Of a DNA stretch of 64,000 bases, positions 1-8,153 are shown one piece after another. Position 1 is the stretch's first letter, and each line of letters starts with the position of its first letter. Below the pieces are notes generated by a model. That model was given only the letters and a program-made list of their open reading frames with translations. It ran no database searches and was not told where the DNA came from. The stretch comes from JAEUMG01 sp046349315 (GTDB lineage Bacteria; Pseudomonadota; Alphaproteobacteria; Rhizobiales; Aestuariivirgaceae): NCBI GenBank assembly GCA_046349315.1, contig JAXMCQ010000011.1, forward strand, positions 62,001-126,000, given 5' to 3'. The position numbers and the translations under genes were made by a program.

Positions 1-927
1 ATCTACTACAATTGGTCGAGCGGAAAATCCGAGAAATGCATCTTCTGCTACCCGCGGATCGAGGCGGGCCAGCCGACGGTCTGTTCGGAGACCTGCGTCG
101 GACGCATCCGCTATCTCGGCGTGATCCTTTACGATGCCGATCGTATCGAAGCGGCGGCGAGCGTTGCCGCCGAAGACGACCTCTATCAGGCGCAACTCGA
201 CGTTTTCCTCGATCCGAATGATCCAGACGTGATCGCCGAGGCCCGCGCGCAAGGAATACCGGAGAACTGGATCGAAGGCGCGATCCGCTCGCCGATCTGG
301 AAGATGGCGATGGAATGGAAGGTCGCGTTTCCCTTGCATCCCGAATACCGGACCCTGCCGATGGTCTGGTATGTGCCGCCGCTCTCGCCGATCCAGTCTG
401 CTGCCGCAGCCGGCAGCATCGGCCTCGACGGCGACATGCCGGACGTGCGCTCTTTGCGGATTCCATTGAAATATTTGGCGAACCTGCTGACCGCGGGAAA
501 GGAGGAACCCGTCGCGCTCGCGCTGGAACGGATGCTTGCGATGCGCGGCTACATGCGGGCAAAAACCGTTGACGGTGTCATCGATGAAGGCATCGCCCAG
601 CGCGTCGGATTGCGGCCAGAACAGATTGACGAGATGTACCGGATCATGGCGATCGCCAATTACGAGGATCGCTTTGTAATTCCGACCGCGCATCGCGAAC
701 TCGGCGAAGATGCCTTCGATCTTCGCGGCTCATGCGGATTTACCTTCGGCAATGGTTGCTCCGACGGTTCTAGCGAGGTGAGCCTTTTTGGCAAGCCCAA
801 GCGCGCAAAATCGCCCATGGAGTGGTGGGGTGATGCCAATGACGTTCAAAGTGTTCTCGGCACTCCCTCTCCTACCCGACTGTTGAACTTCAGAGGGCCA
901 CAGGCGAACTTCGCGCTCACCTTCTAG
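1..927 (+). CDS. narH: Respiratory nitrate reductase beta subunit NarH, 3' part
   Basis: This is the C-terminal part of the iron-sulphur subunit of membrane-bound nitrate reductase, which passes electrons from the NarI haems to the molybdenum site of NarG. The reading frame is open from base 1, so the start lies outside the window. A cysteine cluster near residues 13-30 (CIFCYPR then CSETCVGR) is typical of NarH Fe-S ligands, and a later RGSCGFTFGNGC block marks the usual C-terminal part. The frame then runs about 90 bases past the point where narJ should start (TGATG at 831-835). A single lost G in the G-rich run near 820-830 would make narH stop at that TGATG, so the last 30 or so residues may be artefactual. 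narJ and narI follow directly. Confidence 0.95.
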   Translation: MYYNWSSGKSEKCIFCYPRIEAGQPTVCSETCVGRIRYLGVILYDADRIEAAASVAAEDDLYQAQLDVFLDPNDPDVIAEARAQGIPENWIEGAIRSPIWKMAMEWKVAFPLHPEYRTLPMVWYVPPLSPIQSAAAAGSIGLDGDMPDVRSLRIPLKYLANLLTAGKEEPVALALERMLAMRGYMRAKTVDGVIDEGIAQRVGLRPEQIDEMYRIMAIANYEDRFVIPTAHRELGEDAFDLRGSCGFTFGNGCSDGSSEVSLFGKPKRAKSPMEWWGDANDVQSVLGTPSPTRLLNFRGPQANFALTF

Positions 928-1526
928 ACGAGGCGATGCTGTCGACATCCGCCATTCGCGGGCTCGCGCAACTGATCGGCGAGATAGAGGAGGGCGATAT
1001 ATTCGACCTGCAGGAGCGTTATGTGCTGCTGTTCGACCGGACGCGTTCGCTTTCGCTCCATCTCTTCGAGCACGTGCATGGTGAGAGCCGCGATCGCGGC
1101 CAAGCGATGATCGATCTCGGAAACATCTATGCCAAGAACGGGCTGGCGATCAGCGGGACAGAGCTGCCCGATTTTCTCCCGCTCTTTCTCGAGTTCCTCT
1201 CGACGCGTCCGGTAACTGAGGGACGCGCGCTGATCAGCGATACGGCGCACATCATTGTGGCGCTTGGCGAGCGCCTGGCCAAGCGCGGCTCGTCCTATTC
1301 CTCTGTCTTTAGAGCCATGGCGGAGCTGGCACCGGCGGCTCCCAAAGACGATGCAACTGAAACTCTGCGTGCCGAGGAAGACGGTGATCCCGATGACCTC
1401 GCCGCCCTCGATGCGGCCTGGCAGGACGAGCCCGTAACCTTCGGGCCCGAAACGCTCAATAGCTGCAAAGAAGGTTTGATTGCCCGCATAAGAGCGGGAA
1501 ACCGCCCTGCGCCAAGGGCGTCATAG
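833..1526 (+). pseudogene. narJ: Nitrate reductase assembly chaperone NarJ, frameshifted near its start
   Basis: NarJ is the cytoplasmic chaperone that inserts the molybdenum cofactor into NarG before membrane docking. The segment from 936 onward carries the family hallmark LSLHLFEHVHGESRDRGQAM. The expected N-terminus is present but split between two frames: ATG at 833 or 839 opens MTFKVFSAL, and one base later in phase LSYPTVELQRATGELRAHL continues without interruption into the rest. One extra C in the CCC run at about 865-867 explains the shift. Initiation at ATG 936 would give 196 residues lacking about the first 32. Either narJ is inactivated or this is a sequencing error. It lies between narH and narI with normal operon spacing. 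Confidence 0.85.
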
Positions 1527-1535
1527 GAGGGCGCG

Positions 1536-2270
1536 ATGAGCACATATCTGAACAACGCGATCTTCGGCTGGTACCCTTATCTCTGCCTGACGGTCTTCAT
1601 TCTCGGCAGCATCATCCGCTTCGACCGGGAGCAATATACCTGGCGCAGCGGATCGAGCCAGCTGTTGCGCCGGCGCCAGTTGATGTGGGGCTCGAACCTT
1701 TTCCATATCGGCATTCTCGTGATCTTTGCGGGTCATTTCGTGGGCCTGCTGACGCCGATCTGGATGTTTGACATGCTTGGCATCTCGCACGGTTTCAAGC
1801 AGCTCATGGCGATCGTCGTCGGCGGTATTGCCGGCCTCGTCTGCCTCGTCGGAATTGCCTTGCTGACTCATCGTCGCTTGCTTGATCCGCGCATCCGCAG
1901 GACGTCGTCATTCGGCGACATCGCCATCCTATTGCTGCTGTTTATCCAATTGCTCCTCGGATTGCTGACGATTGTCGTGTCGCTCAATCACCTTGACGGT
2001 CACGAGATGGTGAAATTCATGACCTGGGCGCAGGGAATCCTGACATTGCAGCCTGGCGTCGCGGCGCTTGTCGCCGACGTCAGTCCCATCTTTAAGCTTC
2101 ACCTCTTCCTCGGCATGACGATCTTTCTCGTCTTCCCATTCACGCGGCTTGTCCATATCTGGAGCGCACCTGTCTGGTATCTAGGGCGGCGAGGCTATCA
2201 GGTCGTACGAACCGCGCGACCAGCGGACGCACCGGCTGCGTCACGATTGCGGGTTCGGGGGCGGCCATGA
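1536..2270 (+). CDS. narI: Nitrate reductase gamma subunit NarI (cytochrome b)
   Basis: NarI anchors the NarGH dimer in the cytoplasmic membrane and oxidises quinol through two b haems. The 244-residue product has about five hydrophobic segments, beginning with the stretch around WYPYLCLTVFILGS. Histidines suited to haem ligation are visible in NLFHIGILVIFAGHFVG and in KLHLFLGMTIF, as expected for the family. Length is normal. An AGGAGG-like ribosome site (GGAGGGCG) lies just before ATG 1536. The gene ends with an ATGA overlap with the following isomerase gene, so the two are probably translationally coupled. It looks intact, unlike its narJ neighbour. Confidence 0.95.
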   Translation: MSTYLNNAIFGWYPYLCLTVFILGSIIRFDREQYTWRSGSSQLLRRRQLMWGSNLFHIGILVIFAGHFVGLLTPIWMFDMLGISHGFKQLMAIVVGGIAGLVCLVGIALLTHRRLLDPRIRRTSSFGDIAILLLLFIQLLLGLLTIVVSLNHLDGHEMVKFMTWAQGILTLQPGVAALVADVSPIFKLHLFLGMTIFLVFPFTRLVHIWSAPVWYLGRRGYQVVRTARPADAPAASRLRVRGRP

Positions 2271-3100
2271 CCACAGTCCTGCGCGCCCACTCCACTGAGG
2301 GTCCGCCCAGGATTATCTCCGTCAACGGAACGATCATCCCCGCGGCGGCGATCACGCGTGAAATCCAGTACCATCCTGCCTCATCGCCATCTATTTCCTG
2401 GCGGCGGGCGGCTGAGGCGCTTGTGCTGCGCGAGCTTCTGTTGGAGGAAATACGGCGAAGTTCAGTCTTAGTGGCTCCGTTGCTTGACGAAAAGGGCCGG
2501 CGCGAAACCGTCGAAGAGGCCCAGATCCGGACGCTTATTGAACGCGAGGTGCGCGTTCCGGCTCCGGCGGACGACGAGTTGCGGCGCTATTATCAGGCAA
2601 ACCGGGCTAAGTTTCTCTCGCCGGATATCTTCGAAGCCCGGCATATTCTGATCGCGGCGCGTGCTAGCGACGCAGCGGCATTTGCATTGGCTCGCGAGAC
2701 GGCGTTGGCACTCGCAAGCGCGATCGAGGAGAACCCTGCTTCATTTGATGCGTTGGCGCGCACCCATTCCGACTGTACATCATCGGGCGAAGGTGGCCGT
2801 CTCGGCCAGTTATCCCTAGATGAGGTCACACCCGAATTCGCCACTGCCGTTGCCCAGCTTGCCGATGGTGAAACCACCCGCGAGCCGGTCGAGACGCGCT
2901 ACGGATTGCATATCATCCATCTCGATCGCCGCATTCCGGGTGCCCAATTGCCATTCGATTCCGTTGCATCGCGGATCACCGATTATTTGACCGATCACGC
3001 GCGGCGAACAGCTACGGCGCAATATCTCGCCCGCCTTGTGTCGCGTGCGGTGATTGTAGGTATCGAGATCGCCGGTGCCGAAGCGCATCGCGTGAATTGA
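2267..3100 (+). CDS. Parvulin-type peptidyl-prolyl isomerase of the nar operon
   Basis: This 277-residue protein has a parvulin (rotamase) domain at about residues 120-225. The typical pieces EARHILIAA, FDALARTHSDC, GGRLGQL and RYGLHIIHLDRR are all visible. The N-terminal part, about residues 1-115, looks like the helical chaperone region found in NifM/SurA-like isomerases. Parvulins of this type commonly follow narI and are thought to help fold or mature the nitrate reductase complex. No signal peptide is evident, so it probably acts in the cytoplasm, as NifM does. The start overlaps the narI stop (ATGA), which supports co-translation. Confidence 0.85.
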   Translation: MTTVLRAHSTEGPPRIISVNGTIIPAAAITREIQYHPASSPSISWRRAAEALVLRELLLEEIRRSSVLVAPLLDEKGRRETVEEAQIRTLIEREVRVPAPADDELRRYYQANRAKFLSPDIFEARHILIAARASDAAAFALARETALALASAIEENPASFDALARTHSDCTSSGEGGRLGQLSLDEVTPEFATAVAQLADGETTREPVETRYGLHIIHLDRRIPGAQLPFDSVASRITDYLTDHARRTATAQYLARLVSRAVIVGIEIAGAEAHRVN

Positions 3101-3423
3101 AAGGGCTGCACGTGCTGCTTGGCGATGTCATCGCGCGTCTGAGAGACGAGACCATTGTCACTGAGACCCTCCTCGGTCTTGGGGATCTCCCGCTCTTGGC
3201 TAAGCTCCGTGCCCGCGCAGATGAAAATGGTGTGACGCTTGGCGCCTATGCCGCCTGGGCGTTTCGCACATACGCCGACAACGCATCATCAGAGGAATGG
3301 ATAACACTGATCGGCGTCATCGGCCGATCCGCTGATCCGGGCGACACGTGCCTTAGGCGTGCCTTCGCCTATATGCTCACAGGCATGGATGCGTCCAACC
3401 ATAGTCCGGCGCTGGATGCTTGA
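3097..3423 (+). CDS. Small conserved unknown protein of the nar operon
   Basis: This 108-residue open frame starts with TTG at 3097, overlapping the isomerase stop, and ends inside the start region of nnrU, so it sits tightly packed in the operon. The sequence is acidic and helical in character, with no recognisable catalytic motif, no signal peptide and no membrane segment. I do not recognise the family. The overlaps on both sides argue that it is a real gene co-expressed with the nitrate reductase. The TTG start is chosen because no ATG or GTG gives a comparable product. Confidence 0.55.
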   Translation: MKGLHVLLGDVIARLRDETIVTETLLGLGDLPLLAKLRARADENGVTLGAYAAWAFRTYADNASSEEWITLIGVIGRSADPGDTCLRRAFAYMLTGMDASNHSPALDA

Positions 3424-4099
3424 ATTCTTTCTGGTGCTCGGAGCCTTTCTCCTCGCCCATGTCATCCCGCCGATCCCGTCCGTTCCGCGGTCCTTGGTCA
3501 GTCTCGCTGGGGCGCGCTTCTACCTCCTCTCCTATTCGGTCTTGTCGATCGTCTTCATACTTTGGGTTCTCGCTGCAGCGCTGCGCGCGCCCAATCTCGG
3601 TCTATGGCCGCCCGAGCCCTGGCAGGCGCTGGTGCCATTAGTGGTGATGCCGGTAGCGGCCGCCATCGCCGGGCTTGTTGAGCCGAATCGCCTGTCTATC
3701 TCGGTGCGATCGAGGGCCACCGGGGTAACGGGGCCGATCGTTGGCATCACCCGGCACCCGGTTCTTTGAGGTTTTCTGCTGTGGGGGGTAAGTCATATTC
3801 CCCCGAACGGCGATCTCGTCTCGGTGATACTGTTTGGCTTCGTCGCTTGCCTCGCGGGCGCGGGGTTCTTCATCCTCGATCGCCGGAAGCGGTCTCGGCT
3901 CGGAGCGGACCAGTGGGAAATGCTCGCGCGAGCCACGTCGATTGTACCATTCGCGGCAGTGATTGTGGGGCGCGCGCAAATTCATTCGTGGCAGCCTTTG
4001 CTGCTCGCCGCCTGTGCAGAGGCCGCGCTCTATGCGTGGTTTGTGCTGCAGGGTCATCAAATGTTGATCGGCACCGATCCGCTCATAGGTCTTCGATGA
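3416..4099 (+). pseudogene. nnrU: NnrU family membrane protein, interrupted by an in-frame stop
   Basis: NnrU proteins are multi-helix inner-membrane proteins linked to nitrite and nitric oxide reduction. The frame begins at ATG 3416 (MLEFFLVLGAFLLAHVIPP) and runs in one phase to 4099, broken only by TGA at 3767-3769. The family motif at that spot is TRHPVLWGF; here it reads TRHPVL, stop, GF, then continues LLWGVSHIPPNGDLVS and further membrane helices. A single TGG-to-TGA change therefore separates two otherwise matching halves. The upstream neighbour overlaps its start, and its TGA overlaps the ATG of the damaged nnrS (ATGA at 4096). Confidence 0.85.
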
Positions 4100-4864
4100 A
4101 GGAAGCGATCACCGGCCTCGCCCGACTGCAGAAGTATAACCAATCAGCAGCTCGTGCGCGTGCCACGCGATTGGATCGGTTTGGTCCCCGCCATGGCCGT
4201 CGATGCTCTGTTTCTCATCGTCTTCCCGCTTGCGATTTCCCGCGAGATCATTGCCGGTCGCAATTGGCGCAATATAAAGACGGTTGGATTGATTGCAATT
4301 CTCGCCGCTGCCAATATCGGCTTTCATGCGGAAGTCTATCTGACGGGGGCGCCGGACTACGCATTGCGAGCTGCGATCGCCGCAATCATCGGGCTTATCA
4401 TGGTTGTCGGCGGCCGGATTGTGCCGAGCTTCACTCGCAACTGGCTCGCTCGCCAGGGGCCTGTCCGGCTTCCGGCGTCTTTCGATCGCTTCGATGTCAT
4501 CTCGATAGTGGCCTCCGGGGCCGCGCTCGCCCTTTGGGTGATGGTGCCGGTGTACTTTTTAAGCGGAATTGCGCTGCTTGCTGCGGGGTTTCTTCAGATC
4601 GCGCGACTGTCGCGCTGGGCTGGGCTGTGCACATGTCGCGAGCCGCTGGTTCTCGTCCTTCACCTCGGATATGCCTTTGTCGCACTTGGATACCTGCTGG
4701 TTGGCCTGGCGGTCTCCTGGCCCGATGCAATTCCGGCCACTGGTGCGCTTCACGCGTGGCACCCGCAGTCGGGAGGTTTGGAGACAAACGGACCAGGAGA
4801 GAGAATTTTGGCTCTCAGCCGGCGCGTCACAGTGCGGAGGTTTCACGCGAAAGGCCGCCGTTAG
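4096..4864 (+). pseudogene. nnrS: NnrS family haem-copper membrane protein, truncated and rearranged
   Basis: NnrS is a polytopic membrane protein that protects against nitric-oxide stress. The plus strand from about 4176 matches the middle and later helices: REIIAGRNWRN, FHAEV, GGRIVPSFTRNWLARQGP, REPLVLVLHLGYAFVALGYLL and ATGALHAW. The usual continuation after LHAW (the TVGAIGTMTLAVMTRA-like block) is missing; the frame becomes unrelated and ends at 4864. At the other end, the first helices are missing and the family signature WHAHE-LLIGY reads on the minus strand at about 4108-4173, inside this gene. The gene has thus lost both ends and carries a small inverted piece. An IS3-type remnant lies just downstream. 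Confidence 0.75.
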
Positions 4865-5005
4865 TGGCGATTTTGCCGCGCCAATACCGGGCGGAGAAAG
4901 TTAGTCGCGTAAGAACTGGCGGAGAGGGAGGGATGCAAATGTTCGGTCTAAGCTATTGTATTTGCTTGGCTTGCGCTCGCTCTCGATCGAGACGTCCCAG
5001 CGAAC

Positions 5006-5367
5006 TGACCTGCCACTGAAGATTTCCTCCACGCGGAGTTAGAGTCCGGCCCTGGCAAGGGAGACGGACAATGAAGCGGAAGCGGTTTTCAGAGGATCAG
5101 ATCATCGGGGTGCTACGCGAGCACGAAGCAGGGGCGAAGACGGGAGACCTGGCCCGCAAGCACGGTGTCTCCGAGGCGACGCTGTACAACTGGAAGGCCA
5201 AGTACGGCGGCATGGACGTTTCCGATGCCCGGCGCCTCAAGGCTCTTGAGGAAGAGAACGGCAAGCTGAAGAAGCTTCTGGCCGACGCCATTGCTCAACC
5301 CGCCCGACAGGGCATATCAAAGGCCAAGACTCTAATCGTCGCCGGATGAAACTTCAGTGGCAGGTCA
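5006..5367. mobile_element. Internally deleted IS3-family element (MITE-like), 362 bp
   Basis: The element is bounded by perfect 16-base inverted repeats, TGACCTGCCACTGAAG at 5006-5021 and its complement at 5352-5367. They match the ends expected for the IS3 group whose left end reads TGACCTGCC. Inside is the first part of orfA, joined directly to the last part of the right end (AAGGCCAAGACTCTAATCG and the GATGAAAC stretch before the right repeat). All of orfB is missing. No clear 3-4 bp target duplication is seen at the borders. Such a derivative could still be moved by a full-length relative. It sits just beyond the broken 3' end of nnrS. Confidence 0.75.
5071..5349 (+). CDS. IS3-family transposase OrfA, truncated
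   Basis: The 92-residue product starts MKRKRFSEDQIIGVLREHEAG and contains the helix-turn-helix of IS3 OrfA proteins (DLARKHGVSEATLYNWKAKYGG), followed by the leucine-zipper-like EEENGKLKKLLADA. After that the frame is out of register with normal OrfA and comes from the right end of the element (IAQPARQGISKAKTLIVAG), so the protein is missing its end and the partner orfB. It is unlikely to be active alone. A GGGAGACGG ribosome site precedes the ATG. Confidence 0.85.
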   Translation: MKRKRFSEDQIIGVLREHEAGAKTGDLARKHGVSEATLYNWKAKYGGMDVSDARRLKALEEENGKLKKLLADAIAQPARQGISKAKTLIVAG

Positions 5368-5450
5368 GCGGCGCTCCATGTCTCCACTTTGAACGTCAGA
5401 TGCTCGCTCATCGGCAGTCCCTTGATCAATTGCCGCGCTTATAGCACATA

Positions 5451-5843
5451 TTGCGAACGCAATCCTCAACGCGAGTCATTTCTTTGAGCGTTGAGACTAT
5501 CGGAGAAGCTTACCGGCTGGGGTGGCGCATCACGGTTCGCTGCGCTTTGGCAACGCGCGATGGCATGAAGTCTATCCGCGAGTGCGAGACCAGGGCGGAC
5601 CTCAATGTCAAGACTCTTGTGTGGACGCAAGGCGATGCTTTTCCGATCTCCCGGCTGGAGTCCCGGCTCAAATGCCCCGACTGCGGCTCGCGGCGGGTGA
5701 CGGTGATGTTTGACGTGCCAAGCAATGAGAACCGGCGCCAGATTTCCGAAGCCCAATGGCAGATGCGGATCGCCGGCGCGGCATTACAATTTGTCTGGCC
5801 ATTCGATCGAAATGCGCCCGCCCATCGCTCGGATCTCCCTTAA
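5451..5843 (+). CDS. Hypothetical zinc-ribbon-like protein
   Basis: This frame encodes up to 130 residues with a CPDCGSRRV motif near residue 75, half of a typical short zinc ribbon of the kind often seen in small hypothetical proteins of Bradyrhizobiaceae. The N-terminal part contains WRITVRCA, another feature of this group, and C51 and C63 may complete the metal site. The start is uncertain: TTG at 5451 gives the full length, whereas TTG at 5484 (beginning LSVETIGEAYRLGW) fits the shorter family members. No operon partner is evident. Function is unknown. Confidence 0.5.
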   Translation: MRTQSSTRVISLSVETIGEAYRLGWRITVRCALATRDGMKSIRECETRADLNVKTLVWTQGDAFPISRLESRLKCPDCGSRRVTVMFDVPSNENRRQISEAQWQMRIAGAALQFVWPFDRNAPAHRSDLP

Positions 5844-6032
5844 AACGGCGGGATATACTGCGTTTTCGTACGCAACCGCCTGAAAGTACTTCTTGGTGCG
5901 AGCAAAAAAATAAGCCGGGGCCGTTCACTTTGTGCGCGATTGAATGCTTATCTAGGCCAGCCAGCGCGGCTTGCTTCCGCGTTCCCGCTCATAAACAGTG
6001 AGCCGTGTTAAGCCGAGGCGTCCGGCTCGTGG

Positions 6033-6329
6033 CTATTCGGAGAGCAGCCCAAGCCCGAACGAGTCTTTCTGGCAGTAATCCATAGGCTCGGCCCCCCTCC
6101 ATGGATAGAAGGCCGCCCCGCATTTGCATCGCATCTTCACTTTTTGCGGAGCGAAGCTTCCGGCATCCAGTAGAACGAGCCCCTCGGGCATCGCATCAAT
6201 TTCAAAGCCGGTCTCGGACCAGCGAGTGTCCTTAGAGACTTTGACCGCCGCGCTGCGTTTGCACGCCGGACAACACGCACCGATATGAAATGGTCCCGCC
6301 CAAACATGACTTCCTTCTGCCATAGACAA
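6033..6329 (-). CDS. Small cysteine-rich hypothetical protein
   Basis: This minus-strand frame encodes 98 residues with two cysteine pairs, CCPAC near residue 20 and CKCG near residue 70, suggesting one zinc-binding ribbon. There is no signal peptide or membrane segment. It lies divergent to the next gene, with only a short gap containing both starts. I do not recognise a named family. The spacing of the cysteines makes a chance frame less likely. Confidence 0.45.
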   Translation of the reverse strand: MSMAEGSHVWAGPFHIGACCPACKRSAAVKVSKDTRWSETGFEIDAMPEGLVLLDAGSFAPQKVKMRCKCGAAFYPWRGAEPMDYCQKDSFGLGLLSE

Positions 6330-6499
6330 ATTGGTGAAAATTGAAGACGTCGATGAAAATTTTATCTGATCCGATATCGGGTGGAACTAGCTCACTTATG
6401 AAGCGCATTAAGATTAACGATGCCAAGTTAATTCAATTGCGATCCATCTGTTTGTTCGTAGCATCACATTGCCAAGGCGACTGGCAATGGGAGGCGAAC

Positions 6500-6733
6500 A
6501 TGAAAATATCATTTGAAGGTGCAATGCAGCGTGTTGCGGATAGGATCGAAGCAGCGTCTGGAAACGGCAGCGAGGAGAAACTCTATCTCTCGCAAGTGAT
6601 CGAGGCGGTGGACTCACTCGAAGCAGATGGTCACCCCCTCGAATACCTGCTCGCTAACCAGGACTTGATCGCGCAGCGACTATCCCAGTTATCGCCTGGC
6701 TCACCTACGCGCATCGGTGTGTCCTCTGTCTGA
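6500..6733 (+). CDS. Small hypothetical protein
   Basis: A 77-residue acidic, helical protein (MKISFEGAMQRVADRIEAA at the start). ATG 6500 is preferred over upstream starts because a good ribosome site, GGGAGG at 6489-6494, lies at the right distance, and because the sequence upstream of it has poor coding character. No motif of known function is visible. It stands alone between unrelated small genes. Confidence 0.5.
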   Translation: MKISFEGAMQRVADRIEAASGNGSEEKLYLSQVIEAVDSLEADGHPLEYLLANQDLIAQRLSQLSPGSPTRIGVSSV

Positions 6734-6800
6734 GGATTTCAGGCTCTCTCTTTTGGCCTTGCAGTAGGGGAGTTGACAAAGAGGCCGCCGCGCTGGAGAC

Positions 6801-7127
6801 TCAAAAGTCGGGTTTTTCGCTCCGGGGGTAGTCACATAGCCCGTGTGGCTTCGGACCCCATACTTTTGCCCTTCCCGCAGGGCTAGAAAGCGATGTTCGT
6901 GGGGTCGGTGTCGGCCACACCGCATAGTCACGCCAGTTCCAGCTTGGCCGTTTTAGCGATACGCCCTTCCGACCGCACTTGGTGCAGCGCAGCCGCTCCC
7001 GGATCAAGTCCGTCGAAGCATCCATGCTCCACCGGATCGCGAAGGGTGCCGGCGCGATCGGCGCCGAATGCCCGCAGCCGATGCGCCCGCAATAGCTCCA
7101 CATCCATTCGAGGTCGGTCGACAGCAA
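6801..7127 (-). CDS. Hypothetical zinc-ribbon protein, ends uncertain
   Basis: The central part of this 108-residue frame contains CGRIGCGHSAP near residue 13 and RCTKCGRKGVSLKRP near residue 47, giving four cysteines in two pairs as in small zinc-ribbon proteins widespread in rhizobia. The part after about residue 70 is arginine- and proline-rich and may not be coding. The true start may lie upstream of 7127 in another phase. Function unknown. Confidence 0.45.
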   Translation of the reverse strand: MLSTDLEWMWSYCGRIGCGHSAPIAPAPFAIRWSMDASTDLIRERLRCTKCGRKGVSLKRPSWNWRDYAVWPTPTPRTSLSSPAGRAKVWGPKPHGLCDYPRSEKPDF

Positions 7128-7285
7128 GGCGCCGATGGTCGGGATTGGGCCCGGCTCGATTATCCGTTCATGCGTCTTGGTGCTCGTCGACCACCATTCC
7201 TTGCTTTTCTGAATGTCGGAACAATGCCCGACCGGCCCCCGGGGTTCGTCAACGCCATGGGCTGTAGGACTCGAATAGAGAACCG

Positions 7286-7756
7286 CTATGGCTTGTGCTC
7301 ACTAGCTCTCGCTAGCGCCTCTTCTTGGAAGGGTGCGCCAGCCCACTGCTGAACGCCATCAGACAGGGCGTACCAAGAAATTTTCCTGGCGGTCTGGGTA
7401 TGAGCGATCAGCCCCCAAGTGGCATCCTTAGTCAGCGGCCACGCTTCAGGGTCGTCAAGCGATCCAAGGAGCATCCACACTTCGTCGTCGCCATCAAATA
7501 CGAACACTAGCGGCGAGCCGCAGTCAGCACAGCAGCCGCGCTGCGCGATGTCGCTGGAGCGGTGATATTTGAGCGTTCCCTGGACAAATTGAAACTCCGA
7601 AGCCTTGAACCCAAGTCCGGCCATGAACAATCCGCCATAGCTCTTCTTGCAGAGGTCGCAATGACAATACGCGCCCTTGGATGGCGGGCCAGAAGCTTCA
7701 TAGCGAACGGCCTTACAAAGGCAGCCACCGATAATTGGCATTGGTTTCGAAGCCAT
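7286..7756 (-). CDS. GFA (glutathione-dependent formaldehyde-activating) family protein
   Basis: The 156-residue product has the zinc-site layout of the GFA/CENP-V family: GGCLCKAVRYEASG at about residue 9, YCHCDLCKKSYGG near residue 30, then CCADCGSPLVF near 75. These cysteines bind two zinc ions in the family. The best-known member adds glutathione to formaldehyde, but most paralogues have no proven substrate. ATG 7756 is chosen because the family starts close to this point; the longer frame to 7930 adds an arginine-rich, unrelated leader. No partner genes are evident nearby. Confidence 0.85.
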   Translation of the reverse strand: MASKPMPIIGGCLCKAVRYEASGPPSKGAYCHCDLCKKSYGGLFMAGLGFKASEFQFVQGTLKYHRSSDIAQRGCCADCGSPLVFVFDGDDEVWMLLGSLDDPEAWPLTKDATWGLIAHTQTARKISWYALSDGVQQWAGAPFQEEALARASEHKP

Positions 7757-7844
7757 CGCGAGCACCTCTACTACCCACCATACATCCACCTTGGCCCTGC
7801 GCCCCAAATTTGAGTCGACAGGCCCTAGTAGCTGCCAGGGGTAC

Positions 7845-8010
7845 TCAGACATCGGCATCGATACCCTTGGCCTGGATGGACCGGCCCGACGGCGAGTAGT
7901 AGTAGGGCGCGGTGGTGAGGCGCAGCGCACCCTGGCTGCCCAGCGGAATGATCGTCTGCACAGAGCCCTTGCCGAAGGAGCGCGTGCCTATCACGGTTGG
8001 GAACGCGGCC
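7845..8010 (-). pseudogene. Fragment of an S41 (CtpA-type) C-terminal processing peptidase
   Basis: The minus strand encodes TVIGTRSFGKGSVQT, then IPLGSQGALRLTTAPYYYSP and SGRSIQAKGID. This is the stretch around the catalytic Lys (SFGKGS) of CtpA-family periplasmic peptidases. Upstream and downstream the similarity stops abruptly, and no other part of the gene (PDZ domain, catalytic serine region) is nearby. It is therefore an isolated relic of about 55 codons. It lies between the GFA gene and a decayed regulator, both on the same strand. Confidence 0.75.
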
Positions 8011-8153
8011 AGACGGCGCTCCTTCTTTCGATCACTACTCACGAACTCACCCCCCGACCCACCCAATCACGGTCGGCTAAAGGGAAGGCTCACAGAGGGA
8101 GGATGGGAAGGCAATACCCGCTTTGAGGCTTCAGCCGTGTCGTTACTGGCTCG

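Noticed and set aside
4108..4173. Coincidental NnrS-like sequence on the minus strand
   Set aside because: A chance match is unlikely because about 15 of 18 residues fit the signature, in the correct gene and at the place where that segment is missing.
3766..5019. A 417-codon open frame on the plus strand
   Set aside because: It overlaps nnrU, nnrS and the IS3 end in another phase; composition is arginine/serine-rich and it matches nothing, while the overlapped frames match known families.
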